64,000 nt of DNA from Thiomicrospira sp. ALE5 (GCF_900112445.1 NZ_FOYY01000003.1:1189960-1253959), one strand, 5' to 3'; positions 9,057-18,777 are shown, counted from the stretch's first letter. Made by a program: numbers and translations. Notes: generated by a model from the sequence alone, not told the origin.

Positions 9057-10064
9057 CTAAGCCGACTGAGCCGCCACAGTGTCACCAGCAAGCTCAGCTT
9101 TCGCGGTTAAATGGACATTTATGCCCAACTTTTTGAACAACTGATGATCATGGTCCGCTTCGGGATTATCTGTCGTGAGCAACTTATCACCATAAAAAAT
9201 GGAGTTAGCACCGGCAAAAAAGCACCAGGCCTGGGCTTGCTCATTTAACGACATCCGTCCCGCAGACAAACGCACATAGGACTTAGGCATCAAGATTCGA
9301 GCCGTTGCAATCACTCTAATAAAATCAAATGGATCCGTTTTGTCACGCATCTCGGCGAGCGGTGTGCCCTCAATCGGCACCAGTAAATTAATCGGCACCG
9401 AGTCAGGGTGATGACTCATGTTGGCAAAGGTTTTTAATAACTCGGCACGATCTTGCTGCGCCTCACCCATGCCAATAATCCCGCCAGAACAAACATTAAT
9501 CCCTGCGTCACGCACCTTATCAATCGTATCTAAACGATCCTGAAACGAGCGCGTAGTAATCACTTGTGGGTAATAGGCTTCAGAGGTATCCAAATTATGG
9601 TTGTAATAATCCAAACCGGCTTCCTTAAGCTGCTGAACCTGCTCATCATCAAGCATACCCAAGGTCATACAGGTTTCCATGCCTAGATCTCGCACGACCT
9701 TCACCATTTCAAGCACCACAGGAAAATCTTTTTTATTGGGATTCCTCCAGGCCGCACCCATACACAAACGCGTAGCGCCTTGGGCTTTCGCCTGCATGGC
9801 TTTATCTAAAACCTCTTGCACCGCCAGCATTTTTTGCTTTTCTAAACCGGTGTCATAACGCGCGCTTTGCGAACAGTAAGCACAGTCTTCGGCACATCCG
9901 CCGGATTTAATATTCACCAACGTACTTACCTGCACCTCGGCTGGGTTAAAATACGTACGATGAATGCCGTGAGCCTGGAACATTAAATCATGAAAAGGTT
10001 GCGCCATAATGGCACGAATCTCTGCGACAGACCAATCATGACGGAGCGTATCAACTTGCTGCAT
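9057..10064 (-). CDS. bioB: Biotin synthase BioB
   Basis: BioB is the radical-SAM enzyme that inserts sulfur into dethiobiotin. The radical SAM cluster is CAEDCAYC at residues 57-64 (Cys 57, 61, 64). The family segments [17 protein letters not shown] and the [2Fe-2S]-associated Arg region [15 protein letters not shown] are present. 335 residues is a normal length. It is the first gene of the bioB-bioF operon and is divergent from comF across a gap of only about 57 bp, so the two promoters are back to back. Confidence 0.99.
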   Translation of the reverse strand: MQQVDTLRHDWSVAEIRAIMAQPFHDLMFQAHGIHRTYFNPAEVQVSTLVNIKSGGCAEDCAYCSQSARYDTGLEKQKMLAVQEVLDKAMQAKAQGATRLCMGAAWRNPNKKDFPVVLEMVKVVRDLGMETCMTLGMLDDEQVQQLKEAGLDYYNHNLDTSEAYYPQVITTRSFQDRLDTIDKVRDAGINVCSGGIIGMGEAQQDRAELLKTFANMSHHPDSVPINLLVPIEGTPLAEMRDKTDPFDFIRVIATARILMPKSYVRLSAGRMSLNEQAQAWCFFAGANSIFYGDKLLTTDNPEADHDHQLFKKLGINVHLTAKAELAGDTVAAQSA

Positions 10065-10093
10065 TGCGACACCTGCACAAAAAATAAAGCCTT

Positions 10094-10099
10094 ATTATA
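10094..10099 (-). promoter_or_regulatory. -10 element for bioB
   Basis: The minus strand reads TATAAT exactly, 30 bp before the bioB ATG, in the short bioB/comF divergent gap. The -35 region falls over the start of comF and is weak. I see no recognisable BirA operator. Confidence 0.45.
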
Positions 10100-10121
10100 G
10101 CCCAAGCAACTGGAGATGCCG

Positions 10122-10808
10122 ATGCATTGGTTAGAGAAATGGTTATTCCCACCTTGCTGCGTAGTCACAAGCGCCCCTACAGACCACCTAGATCTAGACC
10201 CCAAATTTGTGCAACAGTGGCAACGTTATGGCGATGCCTGCCCTTGCTGTGGGACTCACAGCCCGCAAGGTAAAATTTGTCGAAGCTGTCAGCAGGCATC
10301 ACCTCGCTTAATCGAGCAAACCCATATTGCCTTTGCTTTTAGAGGCGAACTGCGCCAGCTGGTCCATCAATTTAAATATCACCAACAGCTGCATTTAAGT
10401 CGACTATTTGCCACCCTAATCCAACAACAACTTCAGCTCAATCCAGTCGATGCACTGGTACCCATTCCCCTGCATCCCAGCCGTCTTGCACAACGAGGCT
10501 ATAATCAAGCCTATGAAATCGCGCGCATTTTAAGCAAGGACCTCGGCATCCCGATTTATCAGGGGCTCATTCGCCCCCAAGCCACTACGAGCCAAACACG
10601 ACTCGGTCGCACGCAGCGTCAGCATAATCTCAGCCACGCCTTTGCCATTAACCCAAAGGTTGAAGCAGGCCTGCTAAAATTACACCGTGTAGCCCTCATT
10701 GATGATGTCATTACTACCGGCGCAACCTTACAAGCCGCCGCGCAGTCGCTTAAAGCCGCGCACCCAACCCTTGAAATCCATGCCTGGGCACTGGCCAAAA
10801 CACGTTAA
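10122..10808 (+). CDS. comF: ComF-family phosphoribosyltransferase-like protein
   Basis: ComF proteins are needed for natural DNA uptake in several naturally competent bacteria, probably acting on incoming ssDNA at the cytoplasmic side; some relatives (GntX) have other roles. The N-terminal zinc-ribbon-like Cys pattern (ACPCCGTHSPQGKICRSC, about 40-58) is followed by FRGELRQLVHQFKYH, VPIPLHPSRLAQRGYNQ and the PRPP loop VALIDDVITTGATLQAA, which define the family. The start at 10122 is preferred because GGAG lies 6 bases upstream; the ATG at 10116 abuts it. The gene is relevant to the CAGGCCTG element, one copy of which (10666) lies inside it. Confidence 0.92.
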   Translation: MHWLEKWLFPPCCVVTSAPTDHLDLDPKFVQQWQRYGDACPCCGTHSPQGKICRSCQQASPRLIEQTHIAFAFRGELRQLVHQFKYHQQLHLSRLFATLIQQQLQLNPVDALVPIPLHPSRLAQRGYNQAYEIARILSKDLGIPIYQGLIRPQATTSQTRLGRTQRQHNLSHAFAINPKVEAGLLKLHRVALIDDVITTGATLQAAAQSLKAAHPTLEIHAWALAKTR

Positions 10809-10861
10809 ATCATTCACTTAGCTATGCTAGTATGGTTTGAACGATGACTAGGGAGTTGCCA

Positions 10862-12022
10862 ATGCCTCGTATCCTTATTGCGCCAGATAGTTTTAAAGGC
10901 TCATTATCAGCCGTTGAATTTTGCCGAATTAGTGAGGAAGTGATTCAACAACACTGGCCTCACATTGAGGTGATTACCCGACCATTGTCAGATGGCGGCG
11001 AAGGTTTTATTGACGCCTTTTGTTACGCCGGCTTAGCGCAAGCCATCGAGATCGATAGCCTAGACCCATTGGGTCGCGCCATCACAGCGCAGTATGCTTG
11101 GCAAGCCAGCACCCGAACCGCGATTGTAGAAATGGCACAAGCCTCTGGCCTGCCTTTGCTCACACCAGCAGAACGCAACCCGATGCTTACCAGTAGTTTT
11201 GGTACAGGCCTGGTGATTAAAGCCGCGCTCGAACGGGGTGCCAAAACGATTATCTTAGGCTTAGGCGGCAGCGCCACCAACGATGGTGGCGTGGGTGCCA
11301 TGCAGGCATTAGGTATTGAGTTTTTAAACCAACAAGGCCAGGCCATTCCACTCGGTGGAGCTGGCTTAAATCAGCTGGAAGCGATTGGCGATATCCCTGC
11401 CTCATTGCAAGCAATTAACTGGCAACTCGCTTGTGACGTGACCAACCCCCTCACCGGACCCAGTGGAGCAACGGCTATTTACGGGCCACAAAAAGGATTG
11501 CAAACCACCCACTTAGAAATCCTAGAGCAAGGTTTAACCCGTTTGGCTGACGTTATACAGCAACAATTTAGTCGCGAGATACTGACCAGGCCTGGTGCCG
11601 GCGCAGCAGGCGGCATGGCCGGAGGCTTTATCGGTGTACTAGGCGCACAAACTGCAAACGGCTTTGATTTGTTAGCCCAAGCCAGTCAATTGCAGCAGAT
11701 TTTTGAGCAACCCAACCAACCCAATCAATACAACCAACCGATTGACTTAGTGATTACCGGTGAAGGGAAATTAGACGCGCAAACACGTCATGGCAAGCTA
11801 CCGATTCGTGTGGCGCAACTGGCCAAGCAGTACCAGGTACCCACCCTAGCCCTTTGCGGCCAACTGGCTGTGCCACCCCAAGAATTAGACGAGTTTATCG
11901 GTGTGTTTAGCCTAATACCAGGCCTGGTTAATGAAGCCAGCGCCATGCAACAGGCGCCTACTTGGCTTGCAGATCGGCTCTACTCAACACTTAAGCTATT
12001 TTATACCCCAGCAGGCCGCTGA
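10862..12022 (+). CDS. Glycerate kinase (GarK/GlxK family)
   Basis: It phosphorylates D-glycerate, by family to 2-phosphoglycerate. The 386 residues start PRILIAPDSFKGSLSA, the canonical N terminus. RPLSDGGEGF, LGLGGSATNDGGVGAMQALG, PGAGAAGGMAGGF and LVITGEGKLDAQTRHGK follow. AGGGAG at 10850-10855 selects the ATG at 10862 over the one at 10844. It lies tail to tail with the glucosylglycerate phosphorylase gene; that enzyme releases glycerate, so a glycerate kinase here completes the salvage of the solute into central metabolism. Three CAGGCCTG elements fall inside. Confidence 0.95.
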   Translation: MPRILIAPDSFKGSLSAVEFCRISEEVIQQHWPHIEVITRPLSDGGEGFIDAFCYAGLAQAIEIDSLDPLGRAITAQYAWQASTRTAIVEMAQASGLPLLTPAERNPMLTSSFGTGLVIKAALERGAKTIILGLGGSATNDGGVGAMQALGIEFLNQQGQAIPLGGAGLNQLEAIGDIPASLQAINWQLACDVTNPLTGPSGATAIYGPQKGLQTTHLEILEQGLTRLADVIQQQFSREILTRPGAGAAGGMAGGFIGVLGAQTANGFDLLAQASQLQQIFEQPNQPNQYNQPIDLVITGEGKLDAQTRHGKLPIRVAQLAKQYQVPTLALCGQLAVPPQELDEFIGVFSLIPGLVNEASAMQQAPTWLADRLYSTLKLFYTPAGR

Positions 12023-12028
12023 AGGCTG

Positions 12029-13855
12029 CTAATCCGTATGCATCGCCCATAGCGGGTTGACATCCTCAAGCTGCCCTGGCATCAACCATAACACCTGATA
12101 AGGTGCCAACATGATTGTTGTATCATCCTGGTCATAAACTTGTTGATCTAATAAGTTTACCCAGTGCTGATCCTGAGACTCAAAACCCTCGGTAGACAGC
12201 AAACAGGCCGCTAAATCAAAGGTCTGAAAATCATTGGTTAAATTAAACACCGCCAGCAACGGAAATTTAAGCTCACCCAACCCGCGCCAAAGTGCAAAAA
12301 ACGCCGGGCCAAGGTTTAACACCTGCTGGTTGGTATCTGGATGAAAGGCGCGATGTTTTTTGCGTCGTTTTAACACCGCCACCAAGCGCTTTAACACCTT
12401 TGCATTTGGCGAATGCTCTCTGGCCAAAAGTGCCTCTAGATAGGGCTTGGCCCATTTGCGCCGGTTAATCGATCGAGTTCGACCGGTTCTTTCTACCCCC
12501 TCTTGGTCATTAACGGTTGCTAACAAACTGTGAATATAAAGCGCAGGAATCCCTTGCAGACTCAGCATGATTAATTGCGAACATATAAAACGATCAACCT
12601 GCCATTGATCTGGCCCCAAACCATGACAAGTTTCTCGAAAGGCGCTGAACAACGAGATATTAATCTCATAAGGCGACTGTGAGCCATCTGGGCGGCTGCG
12701 CATCGACACATAGCCGCCTTGACGATGCATCCCAGCAATCAAATCTTCAATTTCTCGATCCGGCAATAAGCCCTCAACTGGACGCAAGCCTATGCCATCA
12801 TGCGAAGCCGTAAAATTCAAATAATTACACCCTGGTGGTGGAGCGGCTAAATCTTGCGCCCAAGCGGTCAAATATTGACCATCGCCACGATAGAGCGCAT
12901 GCAACACCAGTGGAGCAAGGCTAAATTGATAGACTAAATGCGCCTCATCCCCCTCGCCAAAATAAGACACATTTTCTTGATGCGGCACATTGGTTTCAGT
13001 CAACACCAAACTGTTTGGACTCACCCAAGCCATTACATCACGAATCAACTTCACCACTTCATGGGTTTGCGGTAAATGAATAGACGGCGTACCCAATATT
13101 TTCCATAAAAACGCCACCGCATCTAAACGGACAATCTCGGCACCCTGCTCAATATAAAACAACAATACCTCTAGCATTTTAAGCAACACCGCCGGGTTGG
13201 CAAAATTCAAATCAATTTGATCAGCACTAAAGGTCGCCCACACCCATTTACGCCCAGCATGGGTGTAAGCCGGCACCAGCAATGGCGTATTACGTGGCCG
13301 CACCACCATCGACACATCGGTTTTGGGATCCACCTCAATAAAAAACTCATTAAAAGGCGCCACATTTGCCTTAAAGTCAGTAAACCAGAGACTTTCTCGC
13401 GATACATGATTCAGCACATAATCAAACATCAGTTTATAGTGCTGATGCAATGCCGCAACATCCTGCCAATCCCCTAAATCGGGATCGACTTGCAAATAAT
13501 CAATCACTGAAAAACCATCATCCGAGCTGTAAGGAAAAAACGGCAACAAATGCACATGACTAATGGCATCTTGCACATGTTGTGCAAGAAACTCATTTAG
13601 CACACTTAAAGGCACACCCGCATCATGATCATAGATACTATCCCCATAGGTAATCAGCACTACATCATCCTGTGACCAAATGCTAGAATGAGTCGGGGCA
13701 GCAGGCGCATGACGCCCCTGCTTTTGCGCTAGCTTGTCCCTGCTCGCTGTCATAGCCTCACAGAGTTTTTGATAACAATCCTGCGCTTTCTCAGCAGAAT
13801 ATAACCGCTCTAATCGCGTTAATATCTGCGTTAAGGTTAAATCTGCTGTAGACAT
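12029..13855 (-). CDS. GH13 (subfamily 18) glycoside phosphorylase, probable glucosylglycerate phosphorylase
   Basis: This sucrose-phosphorylase-type enzyme of 608 residues splits a glucoside with phosphate to give glucose 1-phosphate. Conserved regions are LLPFFPYSSDDGFSVIDY, FDYVLNHVS, the nucleophile Asp in VRLDAVAFLW, the acid/base Glu in LVLTETNVPHQ, and the stabilising Asp in FTASHDGIG. Because the operon also carries a glucosyl-3-phosphoglycerate synthase and phosphatase, and a glycerate kinase is adjacent, the likely substrate is glucosylglycerate rather than sucrose. The start is the ATG at 13855, since AGGAG lies just upstream; a longer TTG start would overlap that site. Substrate assignment is inference from context. 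Confidence 0.88.
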   Translation of the reverse strand: MSTADLTLTQILTRLERLYSAEKAQDCYQKLCEAMTASRDKLAQKQGRHAPAAPTHSSIWSQDDVVLITYGDSIYDHDAGVPLSVLNEFLAQHVQDAISHVHLLPFFPYSSDDGFSVIDYLQVDPDLGDWQDVAALHQHYKLMFDYVLNHVSRESLWFTDFKANVAPFNEFFIEVDPKTDVSMVVRPRNTPLLVPAYTHAGRKWVWATFSADQIDLNFANPAVLLKMLEVLLFYIEQGAEIVRLDAVAFLWKILGTPSIHLPQTHEVVKLIRDVMAWVSPNSLVLTETNVPHQENVSYFGEGDEAHLVYQFSLAPLVLHALYRGDGQYLTAWAQDLAAPPPGCNYLNFTASHDGIGLRPVEGLLPDREIEDLIAGMHRQGGYVSMRSRPDGSQSPYEINISLFSAFRETCHGLGPDQWQVDRFICSQLIMLSLQGIPALYIHSLLATVNDQEGVERTGRTRSINRRKWAKPYLEALLAREHSPNAKVLKRLVAVLKRRKKHRAFHPDTNQQVLNLGPAFFALWRGLGELKFPLLAVFNLTNDFQTFDLAACLLSTEGFESQDQHWVNLLDQQVYDQDDTTIMLAPYQVLWLMPGQLEDVNPLWAMHTD

Positions 13856-13870
13856 TTTAGACTCCTGCAA

Positions 13871-15082
13871 CTAGGCATTATCACGTTCAACCGCTTCACG
13901 TAACTCTTGTAAAATACTAGGACGTGCGCTAATAACGCGGTTCCAATTGGGTACTACCGGCTGGTCATCGGCCATGTTAATAAAATCGTCACCTGCACTA
14001 ATGATATTGTCGGCAAACAACTCAACAACCCGCTCTTCTTCATGTCGATCCAAGCTTAAGCCATTCATTTCGGCATCAAACGCATAGGATTCGAGCTGAT
14101 CAAGCGCAGTACGATAATAAACAGCACGCACCGAACGCAGTGTTGCCCGCGAAAATTGATGACCACTGGTTGCTAATTTGCGATACAAAGATTTAGCTAT
14201 ATCCTGACTCATCCGCGACAAGCCAGCGTTGGCATCATCAAAGGATACCTGCTGATGCTTATGATCATAACGATCTGATACCTCTACCTGACACACGCGG
14301 CGGTTGGAAAAGTTACGGCGAATTTCGGCTAGAATGCCAATCTCCAAACCCCAATCACTGGGGATGCGCACATCACGGAGTGCATTGACCTCCAAGGCAA
14401 ATTCGCCTGCTAGAGGATAACGAAACGAATCTAAATAGGCCAATAAGTCATCCGGCCCAAGCACGGTTTCAAGTGCACGCAATAACGGCGTGACCAATAG
14501 ACGCGCGACCCGCCCATTGAGCTTGCCGTCGGCATGACGAGCATAATAGCCTTTTGAAAAAACAAAATTAAACGTCGGATGCGCCACCGGATAAAACAAG
14601 CGCGCTAACATACTGCGATCGTAGGTTAATATGTCACAGTCATGCAGCGCAACAACCTGCGCACGCTGAGAAGCCAACACATACCCAAAACAACCCCACA
14701 CATTTTTACCTTTTCCAGGCTCTTGCGGCGCCAAACCTAAATCAATCAACGGCTGCATCGCCGCCTGAATATTGGGACCATCATTCCATAGGATTTTATG
14801 CGGTTGAGGTAAACGCGAGAAAAACCGCTTAGCATACTCAAACTCCTGCTGATTCGCACGATCAAGACCAATAACTATTTCTGTTAAGTAGGGCACTTGC
14901 GATAATTGATCAACAATTTCACTTAACGCTGTACCGGATAACTCGCTAAAAAGCGAAGGCAGTATTAGACTCATTGGACGTGCCTGACTATATTGCATTA
15001 AGTCTTGCTCTAATTCTTCAACGGATCGATCGGTCAAGTTATGAAAAGTTGTCACCGTGCCGTTTTGGAAAAAATCACTCAT
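13871..15082 (-). CDS. gpgS: Glucosyl-3-phosphoglycerate synthase (GT81-type)
   Basis: It transfers glucose from a nucleotide-glucose donor to 3-phosphoglycerate, the first step of glucosylglycerate synthesis. The 403 residues include the GT-A-fold pattern IVIGLDRANQQEF, the metal-binding LHDCDILTYDRSML, PLAGEFALEV and DWGLEIGILAEI, all typical of GpgS/MpgS-like GT81 enzymes. The ATG overlaps the upstream phosphatase stop as ATGA, showing translational coupling. The phosphorylase gene follows within about 15 bp. The product is a compatible solute used under salt stress or nitrogen limitation. Confidence 0.92.
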   Translation of the reverse strand: MSDFFQNGTVTTFHNLTDRSVEELEQDLMQYSQARPMSLILPSLFSELSGTALSEIVDQLSQVPYLTEIVIGLDRANQQEFEYAKRFFSRLPQPHKILWNDGPNIQAAMQPLIDLGLAPQEPGKGKNVWGCFGYVLASQRAQVVALHDCDILTYDRSMLARLFYPVAHPTFNFVFSKGYYARHADGKLNGRVARLLVTPLLRALETVLGPDDLLAYLDSFRYPLAGEFALEVNALRDVRIPSDWGLEIGILAEIRRNFSNRRVCQVEVSDRYDHKHQQVSFDDANAGLSRMSQDIAKSLYRKLATSGHQFSRATLRSVRAVYYRTALDQLESYAFDAEMNGLSLDRHEEERVVELFADNIISAGDDFINMADDQPVVPNWNRVISARPSILQELREAVERDNA

Positions 15083-15873
15083 ACTGTCTCCTTAAAAAGT
15101 AGCTGCTCAACACATTGAATCCAGCCAGCTGGTGCGGGTAGTGCACTATAAATGACTTGCTGACCAGGCCTGGTCGCAAGCTTGAGATAAGAACCATCGG
15201 GTTTGGGCATCACTACAGCGACATCAGCGGCCATCAACATGGCACGGTCATTGTCACCATCACCCAGCGCTAATATTTGGTAGTCTTGTTTAAATTGATA
15301 ATTGGGCAACCAACCACTTACATCCAATCGCAATGCGGCAAGCGCGGTCGCTTTAGAATGACGTCCCATAACATGGTAAAAACGCCCGCCAGCCACACAC
15401 TGCAAACCGAGTTGCGCTAGATAGCTTTTAAACTCCGTAAATAGACTATCAGTCCCTAACCATTTTATTGGCTCGGTTACCAGTCGATCTTTTGCTAAAG
15501 CTGCTTCGGCTAACGACAAGCCAGTTGCATCCACAACCTCGTCTATTGTCCAGTCACTAAATCCGGCAAATGAGGGCGCATGTTGCTGGGCACGCCAAGC
15601 ATGCAACATAGGCAGGTAATCCACCACGGCCTTACCACACAAATTTATCTGATCACCTGCCATAACCCCGCCATTTTCAGCAATCACCGGTGACAATAAG
15701 TTTAATTGATGACGCCAAGCGGTCAGCTCTGACAGGGTTTTAGAAGAATTGAGGATAACAGGAATGGCATTATGTTGCAGCCGCTCGATTATCTCGGGGA
15801 TTCCCGTGGCATCATAACTGTGATGATTGAGCAGCGTACCGTCTAAATCCGTCGTGATCAACCAGTCCGTCAT
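15079..15873 (-). CDS. HAD phosphatase, probable glucosyl-3-phosphoglycerate phosphatase (MpgP/YedP-like)
   Basis: A 264-residue HAD hydrolase of the mannosyl-3-phosphoglycerate phosphatase group. Motif I DLDGTLLNHH carries the nucleophile Asp, motif II is ILNSSKT, and motif IV is ALGDGDNDRAML. The next gene makes glucosyl-3-phosphoglycerate, so dephosphorylation to glucosylglycerate is the natural role. It is the first gene of the three-gene solute operon. One CAGGCCTG element (15165) encodes TRPG, one of only two uses of the third reading phase. Confidence 0.88.
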   Translation of the reverse strand: MTDWLITTDLDGTLLNHHSYDATGIPEIIERLQHNAIPVILNSSKTLSELTAWRHQLNLLSPVIAENGGVMAGDQINLCGKAVVDYLPMLHAWRAQQHAPSFAGFSDWTIDEVVDATGLSLAEAALAKDRLVTEPIKWLGTDSLFTEFKSYLAQLGLQCVAGGRFYHVMGRHSKATALAALRLDVSGWLPNYQFKQDYQILALGDGDNDRAMLMAADVAVVMPKPDGSYLKLATRPGQQVIYSALPAPAGWIQCVEQLLFKETV

Positions 15874-15953
15874 GGTGATCTCCCGCGTTTAGTAATAAGT
15901 TAATTTTATTAAACCACACTTTTTCGAGATCACCAAATCGACAGAGTAAACGC

Positions 15954-18137
15954 TTAAACAGGGGTCAAATTCGCATAAGCCATCACCAACCACTTGACCC
16001 CCGCCTGTTTAAAGGAAACCTGAATACGTGCATGATCGCCACTGCCTTCAGTCGCCATCACCACACCCGGTCCAAACTTTTGATGGAATACCGCTTGGCC
16101 TAAACGCAAGCCCGTATCATTCTGTTGCGCCTTCGCTGCCGTCGAGGCATCTGCCGCCCAGCTTCGCGTGGACTGCACGGCTGATTTCATTCGCACCCAT
16201 TGCACGGCGTCATCGGGTAACTCCCTTAAAAAGCGCGAAGGTTGGCTATAAATTTCATTGCCATGCAAACGTCGGCGCTGGGCCGCACACATAAATAACC
16301 GGCGCTCAGCACGCGTAATCCCCACATAGGCTAAGCGGCGCTCTTCTTCAAGTCGCGCCGGATCATCTTGAGAAGACTGGGATGGAAACAAGCCTTCCTC
16401 CATCCCCACCATAAAGACCAACGGAAACTCCAATCCTTTGGCCGCATGGAGCGTCATCAACTGAATCGCCGATTCCCCTGCACTGGCTTGATTATCACCC
16501 GCTTCTAGCGTAGCCTGAGCTAAGAAATTAAGCAAACTATTATCAGATTCGCCATCAGCTTGTAAGTCTTGGCGTTTTTCAAAACTCGCCGCTGCGTTGA
16601 CTAATTCATCCAAGTTTTCTAATCGTGACTGACCTTGCTCGGAACGATCTTTTTCAAAATGCGCCTGCAAACCAGAATCCTGCATCACCTGCAAAACAAA
16701 ATCCGCCAGCGCCAAACTCGGTTGCAAACTCGCCAATTCGGTAATTAAATTTAAAAAGCCTCGTAAAGCGCCTTTGGCTCGTGCCGTTAAGCCGCCATGA
16801 TCCAACAACCATTCACTAGCCGCCCACATTGAGCAGGCCTGGTCTCGCGCAATATCACGCACCTGCTGCATGGTCTTATCCCCTAATCCACGAGTCGGTA
16901 AATTATAGACACGCTCAAACGCCGCATCGTCAGCCGAATTCATCACCAATCGCAAATAGGCCAACACATCTTTAATCTCAGCACGATCATAAAAACGCAA
17001 CCCGCCATAAATGCGATAAGGCATCTCGGCCTGTAATAAACCCTGCTCAAACACTCGTGACTGCGCATTAGAGCGATATAAAATGGCAACTTCTTCGCGC
17101 GCGCCACCTTCTCGCAACCAGGCCTGGATTTGCTCAAGCACATATTGGCACTCATCCAAGTCATTAAAGGCTTCATAAATCAAAATCGGCTCACCGGGCT
17201 CGCCATCACTCCAAAGGTTTTTACCCAGCCGTTCGGTATTATGGGCAATAAGCTGATTGGCAGCCTGCAAAATACGATTGGTCGAGCGATAGTTCTGCTC
17301 CAATCTAACCAACGTCACATCGGCAAATTGCTGTTCAAACAACCGTATATTTTCGACCTTGGCCCCCCGCCAACCATAAATGGATTGATCATCGTCTCCA
17401 ACCACAAATAATCGCCCTCGCCCGCCAGCCAACACGCGCAACCAAGCATATTGCAAACTATTTGTATCCTGAAATTCATCCACCAGAATATGTTGATAGC
17501 GCTGTTGATAAAACGCGAGCACCTCAGGGGCACGTAACCACAACTCATGCGCGCGAAGTAACAGCTCGGCGAAATCAACTAGGCCTGCTTGCTGACACTG
17601 TTGCTCATAGGCTTGATAAACGGCAACCAAGGTTTTTAAATACGGATTGTGTCCAACATCAACGTGCTTGGATCGACGACCTTCTTCTTTTTCACCATTA
17701 ATAAAGCCCACCACCTGCTTAACCGGCCATTGCGTTTCATCAAGATTCATTGCTTTTAAAAGCCGTTTGACCAGGCGCTTTTGATCATCACTGTCTAAAA
17801 TCTGAAAGGCTTGCGGCAGGCCTGCTGCTTGGTAATGTTGACGCAATAATTGATAAGCGATGCCGTGAAAGGTCCCCATCGTGACACTTTTAGCAGCGGG
17901 CCCCATCAACGCTTCCATCCGTCCACGCATCTCACGCGCCGCTTTATTTGTAAAAGTGACCGCCAACACATTATAGGGACTCACGCCCATCACTTCGACC
18001 AACCAAGCGATCCGATGTACCAATACGCGCGTTTTACCCGAACCTGCGCCGGCTAAAACTAAACCATGACCCGACTCTAGGGTAACCGCCTGACGCTGTG
18101 CATCATTCAAGCCATCTAAAATGTAACTGACATCCAT
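15954..18137 (-). CDS. uvrD: DNA helicase II, UvrD
   Basis: This superfamily 1A 3'-5' helicase acts in nucleotide excision and mismatch repair. Walker A is AGAGSGKTRVL (about 30-40), Walker B/motif II VDEFQDTN, motif III GDDDQSIYGWRGA, motif IV LEQNYRST, and motif VI VGITRAERRL. The 727-residue length and the C-terminal tail FHQKFGPGVVMATEGSGDHARIQVSF (Tudor-like domain binding RNA polymerase) indicate UvrD rather than Rep. It carries three CAGGCCTG elements plus one CAGGCCTA variant, the densest use in a single gene here along with thiO. Confidence 0.96.
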   Translation of the reverse strand: MDVSYILDGLNDAQRQAVTLESGHGLVLAGAGSGKTRVLVHRIAWLVEVMGVSPYNVLAVTFTNKAAREMRGRMEALMGPAAKSVTMGTFHGIAYQLLRQHYQAAGLPQAFQILDSDDQKRLVKRLLKAMNLDETQWPVKQVVGFINGEKEEGRRSKHVDVGHNPYLKTLVAVYQAYEQQCQQAGLVDFAELLLRAHELWLRAPEVLAFYQQRYQHILVDEFQDTNSLQYAWLRVLAGGRGRLFVVGDDDQSIYGWRGAKVENIRLFEQQFADVTLVRLEQNYRSTNRILQAANQLIAHNTERLGKNLWSDGEPGEPILIYEAFNDLDECQYVLEQIQAWLREGGAREEVAILYRSNAQSRVFEQGLLQAEMPYRIYGGLRFYDRAEIKDVLAYLRLVMNSADDAAFERVYNLPTRGLGDKTMQQVRDIARDQACSMWAASEWLLDHGGLTARAKGALRGFLNLITELASLQPSLALADFVLQVMQDSGLQAHFEKDRSEQGQSRLENLDELVNAAASFEKRQDLQADGESDNSLLNFLAQATLEAGDNQASAGESAIQLMTLHAAKGLEFPLVFMVGMEEGLFPSQSSQDDPARLEEERRLAYVGITRAERRLFMCAAQRRRLHGNEIYSQPSRFLRELPDDAVQWVRMKSAVQSTRSWAADASTAAKAQQNDTGLRLGQAVFHQKFGPGVVMATEGSGDHARIQVSFKQAGVKWLVMAYANLTPV

Positions 18138-18241
18138 AACACGTCTCTACTCAACCGACTAAAATGGCTACTATGCTAGGCGAAATTGAACTAAAAGTGA
18201 AAAAAACTCCGCAATTTACATTTTTTCGTAAAATTGCTTGC

Positions 18242-18255
18242 ATGACTTAAATCAA
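18242..18255 (+). promoter_or_regulatory. FNR/ANR-like box upstream of trxA (weak)
   Basis: ATGACTTAAATCAA matches the TTGAT-N4-ATCAA consensus at 8 of 10 positions and is followed by TAATAAT-like -10 sequence at about 18261-18267. The 300-bp gap between uvrD and trxA otherwise contains inverted repeats (18310-18326 and 18376-18412) but no gene. Confidence 0.25.
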
Positions 18256-18375
18256 TGGTGTAATAATAACTAGTATTAGTTTCAAACTAACCAGATCCCC
18301 TGTTCAAAATTCCATATTGGTGGAATGGTTTTTAACCACGAGCAATCTGCGATATTCCGTACGAACGCCTCTTTT

Positions 18376-18412
18376 CCCTAAAACGAAATTATTTAGGGTT
18401 GTCGTACCCTAA
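18376..18412 (+). promoter_or_regulatory. Alternating CCCTAA/TTAGGG inverted repeats in the trxA leader
   Basis: Three 6-7 bp boxes lie just before the trxA ribosome site: CCCTAAA at 18376-18382, TTTAGGGT at 18392-18399 and ACCCTAA at 18406-18412. The central box can pair with either neighbour over 7 bp, so the two hairpins exclude each other. The arrangement could be an RNA switch or a multi-site operator. No T run follows, so it is not a standard terminator. Confidence 0.4.
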
Positions 18413-18437
18413 TAAAATAATAATAAGGAGTTACCTT

Positions 18438-18764
18438 ATGAGTGACAAAATTTTTGTAACCTCAGATGCCAATTTTGAAGCGGAAGTACTAAGTTCAAGT
18501 TTACCTGTGCTTGTAGATTTTTGGGCAGAATGGTGCGGCCCTTGCAAGATGATCACCCCTATCCTTGAAGAAATTGCAGCAGACTACGCTGGTAAAGTTA
18601 AAGTTGTTAAACTGAATATTGATGAAAACCCATCTACCCCACCACAATATGGCGTGCGTGGCATTCCAACCTTAATGTTATTTAAGAATGGTGAAGTGGA
18701 TGCGACGCAAGTAGGCGCACTATCTAAGTCACAACTATGCACCTTCTTAGACAATAACCTATAA
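18438..18764 (+). CDS. trxA: Thioredoxin
   Basis: A 108-residue thioredoxin, the general cytoplasmic disulfide reductant. The active site [10 protein letters not shown] (CGPC at about 33-36) is intact, followed by [12 protein letters not shown] with the cis-Pro. AAGGAG at 18425-18430 fixes the start at 18438; an earlier in-frame ATG at 18399 lies within the leader repeats and is rejected. It is unusual only in [14 protein letters not shown], a small variation of the usual NPGTAPKYGIRG. It precedes rho, a common gammaproteobacterial order. Confidence 0.97.
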   Translation: MSDKIFVTSDANFEAEVLSSSLPVLVDFWAEWCGPCKMITPILEEIAADYAGKVKVVKLNIDENPSTPPQYGVRGIPTLMLFKNGEVDATQVGALSKSQLCTFLDNNL

Positions 18765-18777
18765 GTTAGACAGTATT

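Noticed and set aside
18393-18412. TTAGGG/CCCTAA boxes as telomere-like repeats
   Set aside because: Only three short boxes in alternating orientation in a gene leader; no tandem array.
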